A stretch of DNA of 64,000 nt. It comes from Acidobacteriota bacterium (GTDB lineage Bacteria; Acidobacteriota; Terriglobia; Acidiferrales; UBA7541). The translations under genes and the position numbers were made by a program. Below are positions 36,131 through 43,816 of this stretch, in pieces. The notes under the pieces are model-generated. The model saw only the letters and a list, made by a program, of their open reading frames with translations. It did no database searches and was not told the origin of the DNA. Position 1 is the first letter of the stretch. Each line of letters opens with the position of its first letter. The stretch is from positions 1 through 64,000 of the forward strand of contig QHYH01000092.1 in assembly GCA_003223215.1 (NCBI GenBank), given 5' to 3'.

Positions 36131-37234
36131 CTATTGTAAGGACCCCTTTTGGATCTCCAGAGTGAGGGGTCCGTGCCTGCCCAGAAAAACGAAATCGGAC
36201 CTTGAGACGCCCACCAGTCCGCCAGTATCTGCAGGTGGAATTGCTTCCCGCACCGTCTCGAGCGTTTCCCCGTTCAAGACCGTCAAGACGCGGATGCGAT
36301 TCTCGGGCCTGGGCTCACCTGCCTTACGCATTGTAGTTCGCTCCAATATTAGGCGCCCTTGCTCGTCGAGAATCGCTTGCGTGACCATGGTACCAGACAG
36401 CCTGGGAAGCGTGCGCTCGGCGGTTGTCACGCCATCAGGCCCGACGCGCAGGATTCTCGGTTCGTCCAACGGCTGAATTAGATAAAGATTGTCCGCTGAG
36501 TCCACAAGAAGATGCGATAGGGACGTCATCACCGCGAATTTTTCCGGGTCATTAAACGCGGAGCCGTCTCCGTTTTTTTCTTTTTTGGAGAGGAGATTGA
36601 TTTCTCGTATGAAATCGCCATTGGCCTTGAATTCAAATAGGGCCTGACGCCTATGTGCCGTGCCTTCCGGCCCCGTTTCTACCGAGGGCCCCGCAACGAC
36701 CAAGTTGCCCGAATTCGTAATCGCAAGTTGACGTGGCTCGATATTCTTCGAGAGTGTTATGGCCTTGTCGAATGTGCCGCCTTGGCGAAACACGTAAATG
36801 CCGGGCAAGAGTCGGTTTTGGGAAACTGTGGACGCCGCTTTTTGCTCTCCCTGGTCCGGAGGCTTTACGAAGTAGACGTTTCCAGACGAGTCCACGGCGA
36901 AACTCAAGACGCTTCCAGCGTCGGCACCTGCTTGGGTGAGGTCATAAGTGGCTGCCACACTTCCATCTGGGTGCACCTCCCAGACCACTGAGCGAAACCC
37001 CGACTCAACCTGCCATTCAACTTGGGCATAGACATTGCCGCTTGGTCCTGGGACGCGTCTAAGGACACTAAACGGTCGCTGAAATGGCAAGTGAACCGGG
37101 GTTATGGCCGTCCTTGTCATCTGTGCATACGGCTGATCCGGATCCGAAATGCACATTGGGTAGGCCCAAGCCACTACCGTAGTCATGGCCACACAAATGC
37201 AAACCATGGTCGTCGTATGCTTTTTGGTTTGCAT
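36131..37234 (-). CDS. Secreted NHL/six-bladed beta-propeller-like protein
   Basis: A 367-residue exported protein with a signal peptide (residues 1-24). Repeated blades with the pattern DSSGNVYFVKPP, NSGNLVVAGPS and DSADNLYLIQPLDEPRILRV match NHL-like propellers, which usually bind proteins or ligands. It lies 2 bp downstream of the cysteine-rich gene and shares its promoter. Base composition is visibly more AT-rich than the flanking P450 and protease genes, which suggests recent acquisition. Function unknown. Confidence 0.72.
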   Translation of the reverse strand: MQTKKHTTTMVCICVAMTTVVAWAYPMCISDPDQPYAQMTRTAITPVHLPFQRPFSVLRRVPGPSGNVYAQVEWQVESGFRSVVWEVHPDGSVAATYDLTQAGADAGSVLSFAVDSSGNVYFVKPPDQGEQKAASTVSQNRLLPGIYVFRQGGTFDKAITLSKNIEPRQLAITNSGNLVVAGPSVETGPEGTAHRRQALFEFKANGDFIREINLLSKKEKNGDGSAFNDPEKFAVMTSLSHLLVDSADNLYLIQPLDEPRILRVGPDGVTTAERTLPRLSGTMVTQAILDEQGRLILERTTMRKAGEPRPENRIRVLTVLNGETLETVREAIPPADTGGLVGVSRSDFVFLGRHGPLTLEIQKGSLQ

Positions 37235-37236
37235 CG

Positions 37237-37722
37237 CTACCGACCTCCTTGGCCTTTCTTCTCCGAGGAGGGTGGAGGGTCTGGGGCCGCAGGTTTCTTC
37301 ACGCCATCGTTCTTTTTGTCTGGTCGCTGACCCTGTCCCTGAGAGCCAAGGTTGTTAATGGGTTTGAACGCTTTCCCTTGATCGGGAAGCAGTTTGGGAG
37401 CACCTTTCCTAGGGTCGCAAGGGGCACCATTGGACGCAACACAACAGCACCCCGAGCAAATGTCGGCCTGAGTGAGACACTCGAAGGGACAACAATAGTC
37501 GCAAAGGTCCATATTACAGCCGTCGCAGGGCTCGCCGGACGACGTGCACGTGGGCCAAAGGACATCCGGTTGGCCGTCACAATCACAGTCCCTTGCAACA
37601 TAAGCGATTCCATGCTTCCCGGGGCAAGTCTGTGCGCTTGCTTTGCTCGCTCCTAGGATTAGCAGTGTTCCCAGAGTGACTAATAACGGCAACAAGGTGC
37701 GTCTTAAAAATGAAGCCGACAT
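37237..37722 (-). CDS. Secreted cysteine-rich protein, 161 residues
   Basis: Not recognised. A strong signal peptide (residues 1-30, cleavage near KASAQ) is followed by a domain of about 75 residues holding 15 cysteines (DCDCDG, EPCDGC, LCDYCCPFEC, ICSGCCC). A tail rich in Lys, Pro and Gly ends the protein. The cysteine spacing suggests a small disulphide-rich or metal-binding domain. A near-perfect AAGGAGG ribosome-binding site precedes the ATG at 37722. It is the first gene of a two-gene operon with the propeller protein, so the two may interact outside the cell. Upstream direct repeats suggest specific regulation. Confidence 0.7.
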   Translation of the reverse strand: MSASFLRRTLLPLLVTLGTLLILGASKASAQTCPGKHGIAYVARDCDCDGQPDVLWPTCTSSGEPCDGCNMDLCDYCCPFECLTQADICSGCCCVASNGAPCDPRKGAPKLLPDQGKAFKPINNLGSQGQGQRPDKKNDGVKKPAAPDPPPSSEKKGQGGR

Positions 37723-37821
37723 GAGTATCCTCCTTCTTTATTGGGGACTCCTGAGTGGGGGGTAAATCAAGAGGTCCAGAATCAGCGGAAGCTTCGCTTC
37801 CTAACTCCTTTCTGTTTTTTT

Positions 37822-37827
37822 TGTCAA
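37822..37827 (-). promoter_or_regulatory. -35 box of the cysteine-rich operon
   Basis: On the minus strand this reads a perfect TTGACA, 100 bp before the start codon. No good -10 box follows (TTAGGA at 17-bp or TAGGAA at 18-bp spacing), as expected for a promoter that needs an activator. Direct repeats lie immediately upstream. Confidence 0.5.
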
Positions 37828-37862
37828 GTCGGGTATATCCCTTATGTCGGGTATATCCCTTA
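37828..37862. repeat. Two 17-bp direct repeats, candidate activator sites
   Basis: The 17-bp unit GTCGGGTATATCCCTTA occurs at 37828-37844 and again at 37846-37862, one base apart (18-bp period). On the minus strand the pair abuts the TTGACA box of the cysteine-rich operon. Each unit contains a GGGTATATCCC palindrome, suggesting two dimer sites side by side. Confidence 0.75.
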
Positions 37863-37870
37863 GGGACATT

Positions 37871-37884
37871 CTAGCTATAGCTAG
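37871..37884. other. 14-bp perfect palindrome
   Basis: CTAGCTATAGCTAG at 37871-37884 reads the same on both strands; a second palindrome GAACGTTC follows at 37891-37898. Both lie upstream of the direct repeats, in the gap between the cysteine-rich gene and the downstream end of the site-2 protease gene. Confidence 0.45.
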
Positions 37885-37950
37885 TCCTCCGAACGTTCCT
37901 TTCTAGGGAGGAATCAACAAAACCAGCTCATGTGCTTGCGAAGGCAGAAG

Positions 37951-39102
37951 CTATTTGCCGGAAAATTGCGAAGCCAGTTCGGAATGTGTTTGCATCACCC
38001 GCAGAATCGAATCCCGCGTGACCATTCCCACGATTTGCGGCGCTTGGTCCGCCGCGCCGCTGACCACCGGCATCTGGTTGATGTCCGCGGTCAGCAGCCG
38101 TTCGAGGAGCTTCAGCAGCGGCTCATCCGGTGAGGTCCACTGAATTTTGTCGCGCGGAATCATCGCCGACTGGACCGAGTTATTTGCCCATTGCTCCCGC
38201 GGCACGGAGTTGAGCGTGTGGACGTTCATCATGCCCACCAGCCGGTCACCTGAGAGCACCAGGTGGCAGCGCCGTCCGGTCCGCAGCACCTCCGCGCCAT
38301 ATTCTTCGAGCGTGATGTGCCCCTCGATGGTGGGAACTTCGTGGCTCATCACGTCCGATGCATGCAGACCAGCAAGAGCGTCGCGGATGGTCATTTGCGC
38401 GATGCTTTGTTGCGCGGCGTTCAGCAGGTAAAGCCCGATCACTCCCAGCCACAGCCCGGAGTACCAGTCATTTTTGTAGAAAGCCTCGTAACCGCCGATC
38501 GCCATCAGCGCATAGGCAACGACCCTGCCGCTTGAGCCCGCGATCAGCGTGGCGCGGGAAAAATCCTTGGTGATTCCCCAGACGATAGCGCGAAAGATTC
38601 TTCCGCCGTCCAGGGGAAATCCCGGCGCCAGATTGAAGACCGCGAGAATGAAGTTGCTCCCACCAAGAATCTTGGCAAGCGCCCCCACCATTTGCGCCGA
38701 TGGGAAGAGCAACGTCATCGCCCCGAATGCGCCAGCAAGCAAAATGCTGGCAAGCGGCCCGGCGACGGCGATGTTGAATTCCTGAATGGGCTTCGACGGC
38801 TCCCTCCCAATGCGAGCTATGCCGCCAAACAGGAATAAAGTGATGGAGTGAACGGGAATCTGGTAATGCAGCGCTACCACGCTGTGCGCCAACTCGTGAA
38901 AAAGCACGGAGGCGAAGAAAAGAAGACTGGTCAGGATTCCTAAAGACCAGTGCTCGGTAGGAGTCCACTGGGGATGCATCTGCCGAAAGTCCATGGCCAG
39001 CGTATAGGTAATCAGGCCAAAAATGAGCAGCCACGTGGCATCCAGATAAATCGGAATGCCCAGGATTTTAGCGATTCGAAAACCGGCAGTTCGAATGGGC
39101 AT
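37951..39102 (-). CDS. Site-2 protease-like M50 metalloprotease with CBS domains
   Basis: A 383-residue membrane zinc protease that cleaves substrates within the membrane. Start at ATG 39102 (MPIRTAGFRIAKILGIPIYL), giving the standard N-terminus; the frame extends to 39165. The zinc-binding HELAH motif lies at about residue 68 and the third ligand in NLAPGFPLDGGR at about residue 156. Six or so hydrophobic segments occupy the first 220 residues. The C-terminal part has two CBS domains (ASDVMSHEVPTIEGHITLEE, SAMIPRDKIQWTSPDEPLLK), which often bind adenine nucleotides. Substrate unknown. Confidence 0.92.
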   Translation of the reverse strand: MPIRTAGFRIAKILGIPIYLDATWLLIFGLITYTLAMDFRQMHPQWTPTEHWSLGILTSLLFFASVLFHELAHSVVALHYQIPVHSITLFLFGGIARIGREPSKPIQEFNIAVAGPLASILLAGAFGAMTLLFPSAQMVGALAKILGGSNFILAVFNLAPGFPLDGGRIFRAIVWGITKDFSRATLIAGSSGRVVAYALMAIGGYEAFYKNDWYSGLWLGVIGLYLLNAAQQSIAQMTIRDALAGLHASDVMSHEVPTIEGHITLEEYGAEVLRTGRRCHLVLSGDRLVGMMNVHTLNSVPREQWANNSVQSAMIPRDKIQWTSPDEPLLKLLERLLTADINQMPVVSGAADQAPQIVGMVTRDSILRVMQTHSELASQFSGK

Positions 39103-39364
39103 TAGCCAAAGTTTCCCGAAGGGAGAAGGCCGGCCCCTGAGCTTGCGATGGACGGCCAAACCCACAATCTACACTAGCGCGAATTCGCCCGGTAGCAAAA
39201 CGGCGCGCACGGCGCGCACGAAAATTTCGCGTCCCTCCCGACACAACGTGTTGTCTCATCCACAGCTTCGCGTCCCTTCGATCGAGATAACGTTTTTGCT
39301 TTCAATGAATTGAGATTGGCTCGCGAGCTGCCCTGCGCAAGTTCGCACTTTGCGGAGGAACGCC

Positions 39365-39562
39365 ATGATGACCCTACAAAACTTAGCCCTGGTCGCCGTC
39401 CTAACGATGTTCGCCGTCGCTGCTGCGGCGGCTCTTGGCTGGATGTCCCTTCGCATCGCCTTGCTGCTGATCGAGCCTGCCACGGCCCGGCGTGTTCCCG
39501 ACCGCACGCCGCTCGAGCACGGCCGAGCGCGACTGGCCCGCGCTTTCTCGGCGAATCGCTGA
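39365..39562 (+). CDS. Small single-pass membrane protein, 65 residues
   Basis: From ATG 39365, with a strong GGAGG ribosome-binding site at about 39355-39360. One long hydrophobic segment (LALVAVLTMFAVAAAAALGW onward) is followed by a short basic tail (ATARRVPDRTPLEHGRARLA). Not recognised. It is followed 29 bp later by a second tiny membrane protein; the pair probably forms an operon. Confidence 0.6.
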   Translation: MMTLQNLALVAVLTMFAVAAAAALGWMSLRIALLLIEPATARRVPDRTPLEHGRARLARAFSANR

Positions 39563-39591
39563 GCTCGCCGGACAGGGAGGGGAGTAACACC

Positions 39592-39747
39592 ATGGTTGTA
39601 TTGAGATACGTGCTGATGATTCTTGGGCTCGGACTTTTTGGTAGTGCCGGCGCCCTGGCTGCCTACGACATCTTTCTCGCTGCGCAGCTCCGCCGGTTAC
39701 TCCACGGGCACTCGCCACGCCCTCGCGTGTGGACGGTGACCTACTAG
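39592..39747 (+). CDS. Small single-pass membrane protein, 51 residues
   Basis: ATG 39592 has a GGAGGGG ribosome-binding site. MVVLRYVLMILGLGLFGSAG and the following residues form one membrane segment with a short cytoplasmic or external tail (LRRLLHGHSPRPRVWTVTY). Not recognised. The product is complete but very short and could be the remnant N-terminal anchor of a longer protein. Confidence 0.6.
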   Translation: MVVLRYVLMILGLGLFGSAGALAAYDIFLAAQLRRLLHGHSPRPRVWTVTY

Positions 39748-40014
39748 GTGGGATTCCCCGGTTCCACGGCCGGGCAAGGGCTCCGCTAGCCAAAACCCCT
39801 GCGGGTGGCAGGGAACGCCACTCCGGAAAAGAGCAGCCATGAACAGAAAGGCAAGCACCGCCGCGCTTCGCCCTATCCTTCAGAGCCGCCCTTCTTTCGG
39901 TAAAGGCTCACCGTGCCACCCGGCTAGCGGTCGTCTCCAGCCGAGGGCGGGTCTTCGAGCACCGCGGCCTTTTCTGTGGGTCGTAGGGTCACGCCCACAA
40001 TTTGCCGAGAGTTT

Positions 40015-43000
40015 TTATTCCTTGACCGACGGGTATTTCGGCCGCGGCGGAAGCCCCCGGTAATTTTTTAAGGCATCTTTCGCGAGCTCGATGGCCTTTT
40101 CCAGTTGCGGATCGTGCCCGCTGACCACCAAGTCCGGCCGCTCCGGCACAACATAGTCGGGGTCGACGCCGTGCTGTTCGACTATCCATTCACCGCCATG
40201 GTCCGCGCTCCAGAAGCCGAAGCCCGGCGCCGTCACGAATCCGCCATCGCGCAGCGGCTGTACGTTGCCGATGCCTACCAATCCGCCCCACGTGCGCGTT
40301 CCCACGATAGGTCCGATTTTTTCGCCGTGGAAGAACCACGGAAACGCGTCGCCGCCTGAGCCGGCAAGCTCATTTACGATCATGATCTTGGGTCCGTAGA
40401 TCGCCACCGGCGGCCAGGGAATGTCTGCGGTATCGCGCGGCGCAACCACGGCAAGCAACTCCCGCTTCAATTTTTCCGTGTAAAAGTCGGGAATCTGTCC
40501 GCCGGAATTGTCGCGTTCATCGACGATGATGCCGTCCTTGTCGAGTTGGGCGGTGAACTGCTTGTCGAACGCGATGATGCCGGCGAAGCTGGTGTCCGGC
40601 ACGTGCATGTAGCCGATGCGCCCGCCGGTAGCCTCCTCGACTTTCCGGCGATTGGTCTGGATCCAGTCGAGATAGCGTACGCCTGCTTCGCTCGCGGTCG
40701 GCTTGACGGTAATTTCCCAGGCCCCTTGCCGCGTCGCCTTGCTGTTGATTTCGAGCGTGACCAGTTTCCCCGCAAGATCCTGGAAATACGCATAGACGTC
40801 GCGGTCGGTGCGCGCTTCCTGGCCGTTCACGGCAATCAGGTAGTCTCCCGCTTTGACCTTCAAGCCCGGCTCGGTGAGCGGCGAGCGCGTGGACTCGTTC
40901 CAGTTTTCGCCCGGATAAATCTTGGTGATGCGGTAGTAGGCGCCGTCCGGTTCGAAATCCGCCCCGAGCATCCCCACGTTGACGTGCGTCCACTGCGGCT
41001 GGTCGCCGCCGCCGACGTACGTGTGCGAGGTGCTCAGTTCCGAAATCATTTCGCCAATCAGGTAATTCAAATCGCTGCGGTCGACGACCCACGGAAGCAG
41101 CGCTTCGTAACGCGCCCCGATCTTTTTCCAGTCGTGACCGGTCATCGCCGGGTCCCAGTAGAAATCGCGCTCGATGCGCCAGGCCTCGCGGAAAACCTGC
41201 CGCCATTCTTCGCGCGGGTCCACCTTCACCTGCATTTCGGCGAGATTCAATTTGCCGTCACCGACCTTGGCCTTACCGGGCGTCGCCTCCACGATGCCGT
41301 AAACCTGGCCGGCCTTGTAGAGGACCTTCTTGCCTTCTTTGTCCAGATCGTAGCCGTCCAGGCCATCCAGCAGAACCTGGTCCTCGCGCTTGGTCATGTC
41401 AAACAGGTGAAGAACGTTCCTGGGCCGTGGGGGAGTGTTGGGGACGAATTCGAGCGCCTCTTGCGGGGTGTCCACATAGAACAGCTTGTCCTTGCGCGCC
41501 GCCAAGCCGCTCAAAATCCCGGGGTGCATCGGCACGGCAACGATGCGCGCGCTCAGGCCCTCCAGATCGATTTGCATGGGCTTGGCCGGTTCTTCCTTCC
41601 TTTCCTCCTTTTTCTCCTCTTTCTTTTCTTCGGGTTTTTGTTCGCCGCTCCTCGAGTCAGCGGATTTTTTTTCGTCTTTCTTTTCTTCCGCTTTTTCCTC
41701 ATCGCTCTCGGGCTTGAACGGAGAAGCTTCGTCCGCCTTCAGAGTAACGGCGAAAATCCCATCGGTGGTGTAGTAGTTGTAACGCTGGTCCAGCTGCCCG
41801 CGGCTCGGATAAAAATACCGCGTGGAAAGAAAGAACAGATATTTCCCGGCGGGTTCAAAGACCGGGTTGCTATCGTTGTAGAAACCTTCGGAAACTTTCG
41901 TGGTTCTCCTGGTATTGAGGGAATAAAGAAATGCATCGTTGCTGCCGCGCCGGTGCGGTTTCGAATAGGTGAGCCACAGGCTGTCCGGCGACCAACTTGC
42001 GTCCGAAATGTCCCCATACGCGGCTTTGTCCACCAGCACCGGTTTCTTTTCTTCGATTCCCACGTACCAGAGTTGATGCAATTTGTCCCAATACGCGAGT
42101 TTCTTGCTGTCCGGAGACCACGTCGGCCCATAGCGATAGATCCCGCCATCCGTGGTGAGGCGGGTCTCTTCGCCGCCCATTTGTGGACGGCAGTAGACTT
42201 CGTATTCGCCGGACTTGTCGGAGAGGTAGGCAACCCACTTGCCGTCGGGTGACCATGCCGGATTCAGCTCGTGAGTGCCGGACTGTTCCGAGCTCAGCGT
42301 GCGGATGCTTCCGTGCTCTGCGGGAACCGTGAAAATGTTTCCGCGTGCTTCCATGACCGCGCGCGCCGCCGAAGGCGAAAGCGCGAAGCTCCCGATATTC
42401 TGCGAACCATTTTTGAACTCCGGCCGCGCTTGGGTATCTTCGGCGTGCACCGCGATGGGAATTTCCCGCGCTTTGTTGTTTGCCAGGTTGTATTCGTAAA
42501 GCAGCCCGCCATTTTCATAGACGATGGCGTCCGGTCCCAGGCTGGGCCACTTGATGTCATATTCTTTGTAATCGGTGAGCTTCGTGGTTTGCTTCGAGCC
42601 AAGATCGTAGCTGTAGAGATTCATCACGCCATCGCGGTCGCTGATGAAATAAATGGCGTTGCCGTGCCACATGGGGAACATGTCCATGCCGCTAGATTTG
42701 GGCAGTTCTTCGTAGGTGTTGTTTTTCAAGTCATAGATGGCCATGGGCAGATTCCAGCCGCCGTGGTAACGCTTCCAGGTACGGAATTCCTGTGCTGTTT
42801 CGATGTAAGCGATCTTGGTGCCGTCCGGCGAAAACGAAGTCAGGTCGCCTCGCGGAACCGGCAACATCTTGGGCATTCCCCCCTGCGGGGACACCAGAAA
42901 AAGCCTCGTGAAGCGTGCCGGCGGGGCGCTCGAGCGGTCCGAACGGAAGAGAATGTTCTTGCCGTCGGGTGTCCATCCGAGCACGATGTCGTTCGAAGGA

Positions 43001-43368
43001 TGAAAGGTCAGCCGCTTCGGCTCGCCGCCTTCCGAAGAAATGAGATAAACGTCCGGGTTGCCGTCGTATTCGCCGGTGAAGGCAATCCACTTGCCGTCCG
43101 GCGAGAACTTCGGGTAAAGCTCATCACCGACATGAGACGTTAACCGGCTCGCCGCGCCGCCTTCGCGCGGGGCAATCCATAAGTCGCCCCCATAAACGAA
43201 GACGACTCTATCCCTGGAAATATCCGCGTACCGCAGAAGCTTGGTTGGCCCCGCGGGAACCTCATCGGCGGATTCCGCCGGCGCTTTTTGGGGCGCCGCC
43301 ATGAGCCACAGCGCCGCGGCGACACCTACCCACAACAAGCCCTTCCTTCCGTGGGACATCGGCTTCAT
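40015..43368 (-). CDS. Tricorn-type S41 protease, exported
   Basis: A 1117-residue protease starting at ATG 43368, which has an AGGAGCG ribosome-binding site; a signal peptide follows (GLLWVGVAAALWLMAAPQKA). Residues about 40-540 are TolB/WD40-like propeller repeats (FSPDGKWIAFTGEYDGNPDV, AWSPDGKWVAYLSDKSGEYE, SWSPDSLWLTYS). Residues about 560-610 are a Glu/Lys-rich linker. Then come the tricorn C1 region with the catalytic histidine (ELSTSHTYVGGG), a PDZ domain (LKVKAGDYLIAVNGQEARTD) and the S41 core with the serine in LAGSGGDAFPWF. Tricorn proteases degrade oligopeptides; this one would act in the periplasm. Confidence 0.93.
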   Translation of the reverse strand: MKPMSHGRKGLLWVGVAAALWLMAAPQKAPAESADEVPAGPTKLLRYADISRDRVVFVYGGDLWIAPREGGAASRLTSHVGDELYPKFSPDGKWIAFTGEYDGNPDVYLISSEGGEPKRLTFHPSNDIVLGWTPDGKNILFRSDRSSAPPARFTRLFLVSPQGGMPKMLPVPRGDLTSFSPDGTKIAYIETAQEFRTWKRYHGGWNLPMAIYDLKNNTYEELPKSSGMDMFPMWHGNAIYFISDRDGVMNLYSYDLGSKQTTKLTDYKEYDIKWPSLGPDAIVYENGGLLYEYNLANNKAREIPIAVHAEDTQARPEFKNGSQNIGSFALSPSAARAVMEARGNIFTVPAEHGSIRTLSSEQSGTHELNPAWSPDGKWVAYLSDKSGEYEVYCRPQMGGEETRLTTDGGIYRYGPTWSPDSKKLAYWDKLHQLWYVGIEEKKPVLVDKAAYGDISDASWSPDSLWLTYSKPHRRGSNDAFLYSLNTRRTTKVSEGFYNDSNPVFEPAGKYLFFLSTRYFYPSRGQLDQRYNYYTTDGIFAVTLKADEASPFKPESDEEKAEEKKDEKKSADSRSGEQKPEEKKEEKKEERKEEPAKPMQIDLEGLSARIVAVPMHPGILSGLAARKDKLFYVDTPQEALEFVPNTPPRPRNVLHLFDMTKREDQVLLDGLDGYDLDKEGKKVLYKAGQVYGIVEATPGKAKVGDGKLNLAEMQVKVDPREEWRQVFREAWRIERDFYWDPAMTGHDWKKIGARYEALLPWVVDRSDLNYLIGEMISELSTSHTYVGGGDQPQWTHVNVGMLGADFEPDGAYYRITKIYPGENWNESTRSPLTEPGLKVKAGDYLIAVNGQEARTDRDVYAYFQDLAGKLVTLEINSKATRQGAWEITVKPTASEAGVRYLDWIQTNRRKVEEATGGRIGYMHVPDTSFAGIIAFDKQFTAQLDKDGIIVDERDNSGGQIPDFYTEKLKRELLAVVAPRDTADIPWPPVAIYGPKIMIVNELAGSGGDAFPWFFHGEKIGPIVGTRTWGGLVGIGNVQPLRDGGFVTAPGFGFWSADHGGEWIVEQHGVDPDYVVPERPDLVVSGHDPQLEKAIELAKDALKNYRGLPPRPKYPSVKE

Positions 43369-43816
43369 CGGAACGCTCCTGAAGATTCGTTTTTTTTGTG
43401 TGGGACACACGCCCTCTTACATGGACGTGCAATCCAGCAAAGAGTTTCCGTCCTGCTGCGGCCGGAGCCGGCTTCGCGCCTGGTGCTCCATCCAACGCTT
43501 GCCGCCGTGGTATCATCTCATTCAGATTGCCGTGTTCGCCACAGAAAAACGTCCCCTCAGCGTTCCGCGAAGCGATTCTTTTCCGCGTTTGGCTCGGAGA
43601 TGGCGGCGAGCGTATTGCTATCAAGGCAAGGAGCCCGCAACAGTCCTTTTGCGGCAGTAGCCCTTCGGGATATGCTTTTCTTTTCACCATGGACACGAAG
43701 ATCCATCGAGCAAAAATAGCTCGCGAAACGCACTCTCGGAACCTCGCCGATGGAACTGAGAACCTTCCGCGAAGGAATGCCGCTCGGCCGTTTGTGGTTT
43801 TTCCCAGGGCAAAACG
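43369..43816. other. 448-bp divergent intergenic region
   Basis: Lies between the tricorn protease (minus) and the sensor kinase (plus). Open frames here, including one of 140 codons on the plus strand at 43398-43820, lack recognisable features and ribosome-binding sites. I see nothing else but the expected promoters, which I cannot place with confidence. Confidence 0.45.

Noticed and set aside
39201-39220. Short tandem CGGCGCGCA repeat
   Set aside because: Only two 9-bp units, plausible by chance in GC-rich DNA; not a CRISPR or a VNTR of note.
40546-42252. 568-codon plus-strand open frame
   Set aside because: Antisense to the tricorn protease; no coherent domain.
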